From Lysobacter sp. (GTDB lineage: Bacteria; Pseudomonadota; Gammaproteobacteria; Xanthomonadales; Xanthomonadaceae), in contig JABFRN010000001.1 in the NCBI GenBank assembly GCA_013141175.1, positions 248,001-312,000 on the forward strand: a DNA stretch of 64,000 nt, read 5' to 3'. The first letter of the stretch is position 1. Each line of letters starts with the position of its first letter. Positions 1-7,978 of this stretch are shown piece by piece. The translations under genes and the position numbers were made by a program. The notes under the pieces are model-generated. The model was not told the DNA's origin and ran no database searches. It saw nothing but the letters and a program-made list of their open reading frames with translations.

Positions 1-45
1 GCGCGCCCAGAACGGGATGCGGAACCAAGCCGAGATCAAGCCCAT
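1..45 (-). CDS. Probable dicarboxylate/amino acid:cation symporter, N-terminal fragment
   Basis: Reading leftward from an ATG at 45, the frame is open to the window edge and gives MGLISAWFRIPFWAR. A GGAGA lies about six bases upstream of this ATG on the minus strand, a good ribosome binding site. The short N-terminus, a cytoplasmic stretch with Trp-Phe-x-Ile-Pro-Phe-Trp before the first membrane helix, resembles the start of GltP/DctA-type sodium or proton symporters. Only 15 residues are visible, so the family is an inference from that resemblance. The gene is divergent from the alkaline phosphatase and the 150 bases between them should hold both promoters. Confidence 0.4.
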   Translation of the reverse strand, partial: MGLISAWFRIPFWAR

Positions 46-197
46 GTGCGGTCTCCGGCGCAGCGCGCGCCCGTGAATCGATCACGCACGATAGCGGAGC
101 ACAGCGGGCCCCGCGAGACCGGATGCAGCATGACCGCATTCCACGATTGCAACGTCGGGCGGGCATAATCGCTGCTTTCGGCCAAACCACCGCGCCC

Positions 198-1892
198 ATG
201 TCCTTTCGCCACGCCCTGCTCGCCTTCGCCTGCACCCTCGCAGCCACGTCCTGCTCCACCGTCCCCGCCGCCGCTCCGCGCGCTTCGGCACCGATCGGGG
301 TCGTCGATGTCCCGCAGATCGTGCGCCCCGGCGGCGAAACCCCGGCCTGGTGGTTCCGCGCGGGCGCTGCGCAGGCGGCATCGCGCGGTGCAATGTCCGG
401 CAAAGCGAAGAACGTGATCCTGTTCGTCGGCGACGGCATGAGCCTGACCTCGGTCGCAGCGGCACGGATCCTCGACGGTCAGCGCAAAGGCGGCTCCGGC
501 GAGGAGAACATGCTGAGCTGGGAAGCGTTCCAGCACACTGCGCTGAGCAAGACCTACAACACCGACAGCCAGACGCCGGACTCCGCCGGCACGATGTCGG
601 CGATGGCCACCGGCGTGAAGACCCGCGCCGGGGTGCTGAGCATCGGCCAGGACGCCGAGCGCGGCGACTGCGCCGGCTCACTGCGCTCGCCGATGCTGAG
701 CCTGTGGGAACTGGCCGCCAGCACCGGCCTCGCGACCGGCGTGGTCACCACCACCCGGGTCACCCACGCCACCCCGGGCGCGACCTTCACCCATTCGCCC
801 GACCGCAACTGGGAAAACGATGCAGAGCTGTCCTCGGCCGCGATCGACGCCGGCTGCGCCGATATCGCCCGCCAGTTCGTCGAATCGCCCTACGGTCACG
901 GCCCCGATGTGCTGATGGGCGGCGGTCGCGCGAATTTCTTTCCGGCAACCGAACGCGACCCCGAATACGACGACAAGGTCGGCCTGCGCCTGGACGGCCG
1001 CGATCTGGCGTCCGAGTGGAAGCAGCATCATCCGGCCGGCACCTACGTCTGGAACGCCGCGCAGTTCGCCGCCGCGCCGAAAACTGGGCCGCTGCTGGCG
1101 CTGTTCGAGCCCAGCCACATGCAGTACGAACACGACCGGCCGAAAGACCGTGCCGGCGAGCCTTCATTGGCGGAGATGACCCGCAGCGCGATCGAGCGCC
1201 TGCGCGTGGATCCGCAGGGCTACGTGCTGCTGGTCGAAGGCGGTCGTATCGACCACGCCCACCATTCCGGCAACGCCTACCGCGCGCTCACCGACGCGAT
1301 CGCGTTGAGCGAAGCGGTCGCGGTGGCGACCTCGATGACATCGGCGGACGACACGCTGATCCTCGTCACCGCCGATCACGCGCACACCATGACCTTCGCT
1401 GGCTACCCGGTGCGCGGCAACGCGATCCTGGGCAAGGTCAAGGGCAGCAGCGGCGAAGGCAGCAACCCCAGCGGATACGCCACCGATGCCGCCGGCCAGA
1501 CCTATACCACCCTCAGCTACGCCAATGGCCCGGGTTATGCCGGCGCCACCGACCAGCAGCCGGAAGGTCCCAAAACGTTTCTGCACGAAGTCAGCGGCTA
1601 TCAGGAAGCGAAAGACGGGCGCCCGGATCTGGGCGAGGTCGATACCGAAGCTCCGGACTACATGCAGGAAGCGATGATCCCGCTGTCGAACGAAACCCAC
1701 GGCGGCGACGATGTCGGCATCTGGGCGCGCGGCCCGGGCGCGGACGCGGTGCGCGGCACGATCGAACAGAACGCGATCTTCCACATCCTGCTGCAGGCCA
1801 CACCCGCGCTGCGCGAGCGTCTTTGCGCGGCAAAGCTGTGCAACGCGGACGGCGTGCCGGTGGAGTTGCCGAGGCCGGCGCAGTTCAGGTAG
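198..1892 (+). CDS. Alkaline phosphatase (PhoA family), exported, possible lipoprotein
   Basis: The protein has 564 residues from the ATG at 198, chosen because a signal peptide starts right there. An in-frame ATG at 123 would put 25 non-hydrophobic residues before it. The signal ends near Cys19, possibly a lipidation site, though the lipobox is imperfect. Family motifs are clear: GDGMS around Asp79 (metal ligand), DSA with the phosphorylated Ser at about 119, then IDHAHH, TADHAHT and ETHGGDD, which supply the other zinc ligands. It should hydrolyse phosphomonoesters in the periplasm to release phosphate. The gene stands alone and ends in a hairpin (1888-1916) facing the convergent hemJ-like gene. 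Confidence 0.93.
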   Translation: MSFRHALLAFACTLAATSCSTVPAAAPRASAPIGVVDVPQIVRPGGETPAWWFRAGAAQAASRGAMSGKAKNVILFVGDGMSLTSVAAARILDGQRKGGSGEENMLSWEAFQHTALSKTYNTDSQTPDSAGTMSAMATGVKTRAGVLSIGQDAERGDCAGSLRSPMLSLWELAASTGLATGVVTTTRVTHATPGATFTHSPDRNWENDAELSSAAIDAGCADIARQFVESPYGHGPDVLMGGGRANFFPATERDPEYDDKVGLRLDGRDLASEWKQHHPAGTYVWNAAQFAAAPKTGPLLALFEPSHMQYEHDRPKDRAGEPSLAEMTRSAIERLRVDPQGYVLLVEGGRIDHAHHSGNAYRALTDAIALSEAVAVATSMTSADDTLILVTADHAHTMTFAGYPVRGNAILGKVKGSSGEGSNPSGYATDAAGQTYTTLSYANGPGYAGATDQQPEGPKTFLHEVSGYQEAKDGRPDLGEVDTEAPDYMQEAMIPLSNETHGGDDVGIWARGPGADAVRGTIEQNAIFHILLQATPALRERLCAAKLCNADGVPVELPRPAQFR

Positions 1893-1916
1893 GGCGGCCC
1901 GAAGGCCGCTTCTACC
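1888..1916. terminator. Hairpin between convergent genes
   Basis: Outer arms GGTAG (1888-1892) and CTACC (1912-1916) enclose inner arms GCGGCC (1894-1899) and GGCCGC (1904-1909). It overlaps the phosphatase stop codon and lies before the convergent HemJ-like stop. There is no T-run, so it may be a REP-like palindrome or a two-way transcription barrier rather than a classical terminator. Confidence 0.5.
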
Positions 1917-1937
1917 GACGCAGGGCGGCATCCACGA

Positions 1938-2390
1938 TCAGAACGGCTTCGCAAGCACCAGGTAAACGACCGCGATCAGCGCGAACACCGGCACTTCGTT
2001 GATCCAGCGCATCGCCTTCGACGAAGGCAGCGCGCGCCCCTTGTCGACGCCCTTCAACCAGCGCCCGCAAACGATGTAATACGCGAACATCAGCGCGACC
2101 AGGGTCAGCTTGGCGTGCATCCAGCCGCTGCCGGGGGCGACCATCGTCGGGAAATCCGCGAACATCCGGTAGCCCAGCCACAGCACGAGCCCCAGCACCA
2201 GCGCGATCGCGAACATGGTGTGGCCGAAGCGGTACAGCCGCCGCCCCATCAGCACGAGACGCTCGCGCACCGCGGGCGCATCGCCGACTTCGGCGATGTT
2301 CACCAGGATCCGCGGCAGATAGAACACCGTCGCCATCCATGCGATCACGAACACGAGATGAAACGTCTTGATCCAGAAATAGGCCTGCAT
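1938..2390 (-). CDS. hemJ: HemJ-type protoporphyrinogen IX oxidase (CopD/UPF0093 family)
   Basis: This 150-residue integral membrane protein has four hydrophobic segments. It carries the HemJ signatures: an early conserved His in KTFHLVFVIAW, the FYLPR motif at the end of helix 1, GWMHAKL before helix 3, and CGRW on the following loop. HemJ oxidises protoporphyrinogen IX to protoporphyrin IX in haem synthesis, in bacteria that lack HemG and HemY. The ATG at 2390 was preferred over a TTG at 2408 because it starts at the usual N-terminus just before the first helix. No other haem gene is nearby. Distinguishing it from other CopD-like proteins rests on these motifs. Confidence 0.82.
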   Translation of the reverse strand: MQAYFWIKTFHLVFVIAWMATVFYLPRILVNIAEVGDAPAVRERLVLMGRRLYRFGHTMFAIALVLGLVLWLGYRMFADFPTMVAPGSGWMHAKLTLVALMFAYYIVCGRWLKGVDKGRALPSSKAMRWINEVPVFALIAVVYLVLAKPF

Positions 2391-2475
2391 GGGATCGATC
2401 CGGGGCAATTGGGCGCCGACATTAACAGATGCATCCGGATCCTTCAGATCGATGGCGGGTCAAGTCTCGCGAAAC

Positions 2476-2503
2476 AATGAGAAAGAACGGGATGCGTCTC
2501 ATT
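2476..2503. promoter_or_regulatory. Inverted repeat, possible activator-binding site
   Basis: AATGAGA (2476-2482) and TCTCATT (2497-2503) are perfect inverse complements around a 14-base spacer, giving arm centres about two helical turns apart. The site lies about 170-200 bases upstream of the sigma-54 promoter, where enhancer-binding proteins usually sit. The binding protein is unknown; this is inference from symmetry and position. Confidence 0.4.
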
Positions 2504-2674
2504 TTGCCCTCGATTGTCACCTCGCTGTTGTAGAGCCGACGAAAAGTTGACCCTCCGCGTCGTCGACACGCGCCAAGACCGTCGAGCGGCCTCTGATCGG
2601 ACTGCCCGAACATGTCCGCAGCAAACGCGGCCCGGCAGCGCAGCCTGCAAAGTCCGGATCCCGGAGATCCTGGA

Positions 2675-2692
2675 CTGGCACGGAACCTGCTT
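2675..2692 (+). promoter_or_regulatory. Sigma-54 (RpoN) promoter of the Roadblock/GTPase operon
   Basis: The sequence CTGGCACGGAACCTGCTT matches the RpoN consensus (TGGCACG-N4-TTGCW) at all but one position. The invariant GG is at 2677-2678 and the invariant GC at 2689-2690, exactly ten bases apart. Transcription would start near 2702, about 23 bases before the GTG at 2725 and 80 bases before the alternative ATG at 2782. RpoN promoters need an ATP-dependent activator, so the operon is probably switched on by a specific signal. Confidence 0.78.
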
Positions 2693-2724
2693 GAGAATCA
2701 TTCACAACCATACCGGAACCCGCC

Positions 2725-3174
2725 GTGTCGGCCGCCCTCAAAGTGATTGAATCTTCGAACTCGCAAGTGACCGACGTGAGCATGCCAGCACGCATGAACT
2801 GCCAGAACGTGCTGGTGGCCTTGCTTGAACGGAAACCGGCAGTCCTCTTCGCATCAATGGCCACTGTCGACGGCCGCAGCTATGCGCACGCCAACAGCAC
2901 CGCAAGCAAGGCCAATGCGCAGCGCTCGGCGGCGATCATGAGCTCGCTGATGGGCTTGATCGAATCCTTCAGTCGCGAATCCCTCAACAGTCGCGCGCTG
3001 TACAACAGCATCGCCACCGAGCACGGTTCCATCGTCATGGTGCGGATTCCATCGAAAGCGAAGCTGCACACGCTCTGCGTATGCGCGGACGCGAGCGAAA
3101 ACCTCGCGATGACCATCCGCAGTGCACTCGATACCGCCGCACTGCTCGCCGGAGAAGTCGACGCCATCTATTGA
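2725..3174 (+). CDS. Roadblock/LC7 domain protein (first of two)
   Basis: This 149-residue cytoplasmic protein has the Roadblock/LC7 pattern of alternating helices and strands from about residue 25 to 140. It ends in a long helix rich in Ala and small residues. Roadblock proteins dimerise and bind small GTPases, for example MglB with MglA, or CvnB in Streptomyces conservons. The start is uncertain: a GTG at 2725 gives the longest product, while the ATG at 2782 would remove 19 residues outside the core domain. It is the first gene after the sigma-54 promoter and heads an operon with a second Roadblock protein and a GTPase at 4784. Confidence 0.75.
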   Translation: MSAALKVIESSNSQVTDVSMPARMNCQNVLVALLERKPAVLFASMATVDGRSYAHANSTASKANAQRSAAIMSSLMGLIESFSRESLNSRALYNSIATEHGSIVMVRIPSKAKLHTLCVCADASENLAMTIRSALDTAALLAGEVDAIY

Positions 3175-3315
3175 TGGTGCCCGACAGGCACCACAGCCGT
3201 AGCGTCTTCGGGCTTCCGCCCGAGAACCAGCCGCTTCGCGCGAATCGTTTCGCCACGCGTTCCGCAGAAAAACCCGCTTCCCACCGTTTCACACACAGCA
3301 TAGGACCCGAACACC

Positions 3316-3672
3316 ATGGCCAAGATTTCCCTCGAACCGCTGCGCAACCTCGACGGCTACCTCGCCGCCGCCCTCGTCGATGCCGACAGCGGCATGCTGC
3401 TGGCCGGCGACGGTTCGGGCGTGAACCTCGAACTTGCCGCTGCCGGCAATTCCGAAGTCGTACGCTCCAAGCGCAAGGTCGCCAACGCGCTGAAGCTCAA
3501 CGACACCATCGAAGACATCCTCATCAGCCTGACCAAGCAGTACCACATCATCCGTCCGCTCGAATCGAACCAGAAACTGTTCCTCTACGTGGTGCTGGAT
3601 CGCTCCAAGTCCAATCTCGCGATGGCGCGCCACGAACTGCGCACGTTCGAGAAGAGCGTCGACTTCTCTTGA
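3316..3672 (+). CDS. Roadblock/LC7 domain protein (second of two)
   Basis: A 118-residue protein made up almost entirely of one Roadblock/LC7 fold. It has an N-terminal helix, the strand pair [16 protein letters not shown], a central helix, a second strand set around YHIIRPL and LFLYVVLD, and a C-terminal helix. It shares little obvious sequence with the Roadblock protein 141 bases upstream, so the pair may form a heterodimer or act at different steps on the GTPase encoded downstream. It probably tunes that GTPase by scaffolding or as an activating protein, as MglB does for MglA. The partner assignment is inferred from gene order. Confidence 0.8.
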   Translation: MAKISLEPLRNLDGYLAAALVDADSGMLLAGDGSGVNLELAAAGNSEVVRSKRKVANALKLNDTIEDILISLTKQYHIIRPLESNQKLFLYVVLDRSKSNLAMARHELRTFEKSVDFS

Positions 3673-3775
3673 TGCAATCACCGACGCGGTGCGGGTTTCC
3701 CCGCACCGCCGGCCACGCAGGCGTCGCAATGGCGTCTGCGCACGCCCCCTCCCAGAATCGTCTTCGACGGAAGCC

Positions 3776-4708
3776 ATGATCCGCTTCGATATCGCCATCG
3801 CCGCACTCAGCGAGCAGGCCGAACAACGCATCCGGATCGCGGCCATTCTGCTCGCCGCCTACCGCATCCGCGCACAGGTCCGCACCTGGGACGGGACGCG
3901 CTGCGGCGCGCTGGTGGCCGATGTGTCCGATGCCTACGGCCGCCAAGCCGTTGCCCTCGCGAAACGGCGCGGCACCCCGATGCTGCTGTTCGGAGCCGAT
4001 GGGCAGGCACCGGAACCCGGCATCGCATTGACCACTGAAGCCAACCCCGCGCCGATACTGGCGCAGACCCTGCGCGAGCTGCTGGGCGCCGTCGAACCCG
4101 TCGATGGACAGGCCATCGCGGCCGGCGGCCCGACACCAGCGCTGTGCCGCCTTGCCGAACCCGAGTTCAGTGGGCGGGCTGTCGATGCGACCTATGGCGG
4201 TCGGATCGTTCGTATCCGTCCGGAAGCAGGCCGCGTGTATGCCCCGACGTTCAGCGACCTGCTGTCCGCGCGCGACAGTTTCGCCAGCGCCGAATGGCAC
4301 CTCAGCACTGCGGACGGCGAAACCCCGGCAACTGACGACGGCGGCGCCAACCGCAGCCTGGAGGCATTCCTGCTGCAGGCCGCTTTCCAGGGCCGCGACC
4401 AGTTGCCTGCGTTTCCTCCGGGTCGCTACCAGCTGAAGGAATGGCCCGACGTGGGCTCGGCGCCCGAGCTGGTCGGTGCGCTGAAGATCGCGAAATTGCT
4501 GCTGCGCGAGGCCGCAAGCGCGGAAGAACTGCTGGCATGCAGCAAGGTCGGCGCGCGGGATATCAATGCCAGCCTCTGGGCCTATCGAGCGGCCAATCTG
4601 CTCGACGCGCAGGGCGAATCCGCCGGTGGCGAACCACCACCACGACCGTCCGCAGGCGCCTTCTCGGGAATCCTGGCGCGCATCGCCAGCCGTTTCGGGC
4701 TGGGCTAG
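3776..4708 (+). CDS. Unknown protein of the Roadblock/GTPase operon, possibly receiver-like plus winged helix
   Basis: This 310-residue soluble protein is not one I recognise. Residues 1-110 alternate strands and helices like a Rossmann or degenerate receiver domain, beginning IRFDIAIAALS and reaching TPMLLFGADG. Near the C-terminus, a stretch containing ASAEELLACSKVGARDI resembles the short winged-helix-like end of DUF4388/PATAN-type proteins that accompany bacterial Roadblock-GTPase systems. Both readings are weak. The start at 3776 has a GGAAG just upstream; in-frame codons before it encode an Arg-rich stretch unlike a real N-terminus. It lies between the second Roadblock gene and the GTPase, so a scaffold or output role in the same system is likely. 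Confidence 0.6.
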   Translation: MIRFDIAIAALSEQAEQRIRIAAILLAAYRIRAQVRTWDGTRCGALVADVSDAYGRQAVALAKRRGTPMLLFGADGQAPEPGIALTTEANPAPILAQTLRELLGAVEPVDGQAIAAGGPTPALCRLAEPEFSGRAVDATYGGRIVRIRPEAGRVYAPTFSDLLSARDSFASAEWHLSTADGETPATDDGGANRSLEAFLLQAAFQGRDQLPAFPPGRYQLKEWPDVGSAPELVGALKIAKLLLREAASAEELLACSKVGARDINASLWAYRAANLLDAQGESAGGEPPPRPSAGAFSGILARIASRFGLG

Positions 4709-4783
4709 GCGCGACTGCCATGACAGGGGTCCTGGCCGCACGTTCGGCAAGGACGCACACGAAACGGAACAGTGGGAGAGGCT

Positions 4784-5311
4784 GTGTCATTCGATAGCGC
4801 AAAACTGGTATTCGCCGGCCCGGTCGGCGCTGGCAAGACCACCGCCATACGATCGTTGTCGGACTTCGAGCCCGTATCGACGGAAATGCCGCTGACCGAT
4901 GGTCCGATGGGCGAAAAGACCACGACGACGGTCGCACTGGACTTCGCGCCGGTGTCGCTCGAAGACGGCACGCCGCTGCATCTCTACGGCCTGCCCGGCC
5001 AGGAACACTTCTCGCACATGCGGCCGATCGTGATGGCCGGCGCGGTCGGCGTGATCGTGGTGTTGCCCGGCGACAACGCGCGGATTTCCGACGAATGCGA
5101 GCGCTGGCTCCGCACGATCCGCGATATCACGACCGACGCTGGCGTGGTGATCGGCATCACCCGCACCGACCTGGTCGGCAACTTCCGCATGGACACCATC
5201 CGCGACGCCGTGCGCCGCTGCGGCCCGCCGGTCCCGGTCTTCACTTTCGACGCCCGCGACCGCGAGCAGACTTCGCATCTGGTCCGGGCGCTGCTGCTGT
5301 CACTCGATTGA
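4784..5311 (+). CDS. COG2229-type small GTPase (MglA/CvnD-like)
   Basis: A 175-residue single-domain P-loop GTPase. The G1 loop GPVGAGKTT starts near residue 11. The usual DxxG of G3 is replaced by YGLPGQEHF, as is common in this group, and G4 reads TRTDL. The group (COG2229) is best known as CvnD in Streptomyces conservons, which are encoded beside a Roadblock protein, and is related to MglA. I chose the GTG at 4784, placed five bases after GGGAG; another GTG at 4772 would add four residues and lacks that spacing. It is probably the switch of the operon, with the two Roadblock proteins as regulators. Its stop overlaps the TTG start of the next gene. Confidence 0.82.
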   Translation: MSFDSAKLVFAGPVGAGKTTAIRSLSDFEPVSTEMPLTDGPMGEKTTTTVALDFAPVSLEDGTPLHLYGLPGQEHFSHMRPIVMAGAVGVIVVLPGDNARISDECERWLRTIRDITTDAGVVIGITRTDLVGNFRMDTIRDAVRRCGPPVPVFTFDARDREQTSHLVRALLLSLD

Positions 5312-6246
5312 GCGCCGATACGCACGAGATCGTCTCGGCGTTCGCGCAGGCCGGGCTCGATCTGCACGGAACGCTGCGCGAGATGCTCGACGAGCATCCC
5401 GCTCATCGCACCGAACGGCGCGGCTGCGGCTATACCCAGGCCTCACGATTCCTGTCGACCTTCATCAACCAGCCACGTCGTCCCGACCAATCGCTGGATT
5501 TCGGTCTGTTCGCCGAATGGCCGAAAGCGCGGACCGAAGCGTTGGCGCGGCAAGCCATCGCTGCCGGCTGGGCGCGGGGTTGGCGGCGCTTGGACCGATG
5601 CGACCCCGCGATGCGCGCGCACCTGCTTCCGGAATCGCTGGCAGCGCAGCTCGCAACGCTGCCGAAAATCCTCGCCGACATCGAAGCCGGCCTGCAGCAC
5701 GAGGAAAGCCGCCTGCTGATGACGCTGATCCGGCAGATCCTCGCGCCCGAGGCGCCCGCTGCGCCGTCGATAACGGAAATGAGCGAGAAGCCCGAGATCG
5801 GCAGCTGCTCGCGGGCGGAGGAGTTTTTTCTTGAAATCGCGCACGGCCGCGTGCGCCGCAACGGACGCGTCAATGTTTTCGTCGACAACGCCTGCCAACC
5901 GCTGCTGGTGGAAAAATTGGGGCTGGGAGAATCCCATTCGGCGATGGCGGTGGCGCCGGTGACGATCTGCGATGTGGTGCTGCCGCCGGGGTCGCTGTTC
6001 GCGCTACGCTATCCCGACGAAACAAAGCCGAAACGCGATATCGCCTGCGGGCACTTGCTGCCCATCGAAGCGATCACGCAGGCGCGTTTTCTGCGCCTGA
6101 CCACGCTGGCCGTATCGACTGCCATACGCCGCCGGGCATTCAGCGCGCAGTTCGAAGCGCAATTGCGCGGCGACATGCTTTCGCCAGCGAGTACCACCAT
6201 CGACGACCTGCGGCAGTTCGCGCTCGACAATCTGGCGCGCGGCTGA
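5308..6246 (+). CDS. Unknown protein, last gene of the Roadblock/GTPase operon
   Basis: I do not recognise this 312-residue protein. The frame overlaps the GTPase stop (TTGA), which suggests a coupled TTG start at 5308; the frame is open further upstream but there it shadows the GTPase gene. The first half is mainly helical. The second half contains a compact alpha/beta region with VNVFVDNACQPLLVEKLGL and VTICDVVLPPGSLFALRY, which could be a small beta domain, then a helical C-terminus. There is no signal peptide, membrane helix or known catalytic motif. Position and coupling suggest it is an effector or partner of the GTPase. Confidence 0.62.
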   Translation: MSADTHEIVSAFAQAGLDLHGTLREMLDEHPAHRTERRGCGYTQASRFLSTFINQPRRPDQSLDFGLFAEWPKARTEALARQAIAAGWARGWRRLDRCDPAMRAHLLPESLAAQLATLPKILADIEAGLQHEESRLLMTLIRQILAPEAPAAPSITEMSEKPEIGSCSRAEEFFLEIAHGRVRRNGRVNVFVDNACQPLLVEKLGLGESHSAMAVAPVTICDVVLPPGSLFALRYPDETKPKRDIACGHLLPIEAITQARFLRLTTLAVSTAIRRRAFSAQFEAQLRGDMLSPASTTIDDLRQFALDNLARG

Positions 6247-6258
6247 CAGCCGCTCTCG

Positions 6259-7146
6259 ATGATACGCATCCCTGCTTGCTTCCACCCCGACTACGCCCCC
6301 GACGAGATCCCATTGTTGGCGCGACTGGGCACGACTGCCGCGAAACTGGAAAGACTCGGCCTGGCGGAACTGATTCCTCCCCGACCCTTCGACACGGAAC
6401 TTCTCCTCGGCCTGCATGATGAGCGCTACCTGCGTGCGTTCCTGTGCGGCGAAGAACCGATGGCGTCGAGACAGGGCATTCGCTGGTCGCCGCGCGTGCG
6501 CGACGCCGCCTTGGCGATGCTCGGTGGCCAGCTGGCGGCATCGGACACGGCGCATCGCGAAGGCATCGCCATGAACATCGCGCGCGGTTTCCATCATGCG
6601 GCACCGGCCTCCGGCAGCGGCTACTGCCCATTGAACGGCCTCGCCCTCCTCGCGCATATCGACAAAGACCGCAGGGTGATGGTCATCGATTGCGATGAAC
6701 ACGGCGGCAACGGGACCGAGGAATTCGCAGCGCGGCTACCCAACCTTTACAACGTCTCGATTTTTGGCACCCGCTTCGGATGCCGCGGAGGTACGCGCTC
6801 GTGGGCCATGCAGGTCCGCGCGCGCGAGCAGGGCTTTCGGCATTATCTGGATGCGCTTCGGGAAGCCGAAACGCTCGTCGATGCACATCGCCCGGATCTG
6901 CTGGTGTATCAGGCCGGCGCGGACTGCCACGAAAACGACCCCAAGAGCCAAGTGGGTCTGACCACGATGCAAATGTTCCAACGCGATATCGCCGTATTCA
7001 GGATCGCACGCATGCGCGGCATTCCTGTCGTCTTCGTCGTAGCCGGCGGTTATCAGGACGCCGAACGCGTGGCGCGACTCAATGCCAATACGGTGCGTGC
7101 CGCGCGCTGGGTCTGGCGCCAGCATTCGCCTACCAACCATACTTGA
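6259..7146 (+). CDS. Histone deacetylase family protein (zinc-dependent deacetylase)
   Basis: This 295-residue protein belongs to the class of AcuC, acetylpolyamine amidohydrolases and eukaryotic HDACs. Visible motifs are GFHHA (catalytic His pair near 112-113), IDCDEHGGNGT (zinc ligands near Asp146 and His148), and GADCHENDP, which holds the third zinc ligand. It should remove acetyl groups from protein lysines or small amines; the substrate cannot be read from sequence. It starts 12 bases after the GTPase operon, so it may be co-transcribed with it. The length is typical of the short bacterial members. Confidence 0.88.
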   Translation: MIRIPACFHPDYAPDEIPLLARLGTTAAKLERLGLAELIPPRPFDTELLLGLHDERYLRAFLCGEEPMASRQGIRWSPRVRDAALAMLGGQLAASDTAHREGIAMNIARGFHHAAPASGSGYCPLNGLALLAHIDKDRRVMVIDCDEHGGNGTEEFAARLPNLYNVSIFGTRFGCRGGTRSWAMQVRAREQGFRHYLDALREAETLVDAHRPDLLVYQAGADCHENDPKSQVGLTTMQMFQRDIAVFRIARMRGIPVVFVVAGGYQDAERVARLNANTVRAARWVWRQHSPTNHT

Positions 7147-7177
7147 TCAACACGGGCATACGCCCTGCGAGATAAGC

Positions 7178-7978
7178 ATGCCCACTACGCCATCCGTTGC
7201 AGGCCCTCCGATGCCCGCGCTGTTCATCGGCCACGGTTCGCCGATGAACGCGATCGACGACAACGCATGGTCGCGTGCGTGGCATGCGCTGGGCACGCGG
7301 CTGCCACGCCCTCGCGCGATCCTGTGCATCTCCGCGCACTGGGAAACGCCGGGGCCATGGCTCACCGGAAGCGCCGCACCGCCGACGATCCACGACTTCG
7401 GCGGGTTCCCGCAGGCGCTGTTCGATGTGCGTTATCCGGCGCCGGGCGCTCCCGCGCTGGCGCAACGTGTGGTCGAACTGCTGGGCGAGGATGCGTCGGC
7501 GCGCATCCACCCCGAACGCGGGCTCGATCACGGCGCATGGGGCGTGCTGCGACCGATGTATCCCGACGCCGATATTCCCGTCGTCCAGCTCGGCATCGAT
7601 TCGCGCCGGCCGGGCGCATGGCATGTCGCGCTGGCGCAACGCTTGGCGCCGCTGCGCGACGAAGGCGTGCTGGTGATCGCCAGCGGCGACATCGTCCACA
7701 ACCTGCGGCTGTTCGACTGGCACGACCAGACCCCGCTGCCGTGGGCGCTGCGTTTCCGCGATCGCGTCAATGCGCTGATCCGCGAGGGGCATCTCGCCGC
7801 GCTCGCCGATTGGCCCGCGCTGGGCGAAGATGCGGTGCTCTCGATTCCCACCCCCGAGCATTACCTGCCGCTGCTGTACGCGCTGGCGTTGGCGCGCGAC
7901 GGCGATGCCCTGGAATTCTTCAACGATGATGTGATCGGCTCGCTGTCGATGACCTCGCTACTGATCGGACACGCATGA
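7178..7978 (+). CDS. ygiD: 4,5-DOPA dioxygenase extradiol family protein (YgiD-like)
   Basis: A 266-residue protein of the LigB-fold extradiol ring-cleavage family. It shows the expected GHGSPMN near the N-terminus, SAHWET, LDHGAWG, and SGDIVHN, which carry the metal-binding and catalytic His residues. E. coli YgiD opens the ring of L-DOPA; other members act on related catechols. The ATG at 7178 was chosen because the family motif GHGSPMN normally lies within the first twenty residues; the open frame extends 32 codons further without family resemblance. The next gene overlaps its stop by ATGA. Confidence 0.88.
   Translation: MPTTPSVAGPPMPALFIGHGSPMNAIDDNAWSRAWHALGTRLPRPRAILCISAHWETPGPWLTGSAAPPTIHDFGGFPQALFDVRYPAPGAPALAQRVVELLGEDASARIHPERGLDHGAWGVLRPMYPDADIPVVQLGIDSRRPGAWHVALAQRLAPLRDEGVLVIASGDIVHNLRLFDWHDQTPLPWALRFRDRVNALIREGHLAALADWPALGEDAVLSIPTPEHYLPLLYALALARDGDALEFFNDDVIGSLSMTSLLIGHA

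Larger units (their letters stand above)
2391..2724. other. 334-bp intergenic region holding divergent control signals
   Basis: I see no gene here. It separates the minus-strand hemJ-like gene from the plus-strand Roadblock operon. It contains an inverted repeat at 2476-2503 and a sigma-54 promoter at 2675-2692, both listed separately. The space between them is about the usual distance between an activator site and a sigma-54 promoter. Confidence 0.7.

Noticed and set aside
123-197. Longer alkaline phosphatase start at 123
   Set aside because: It would place 25 polar, Arg-rich residues before the signal peptide; ATG at 198 begins the signal directly.
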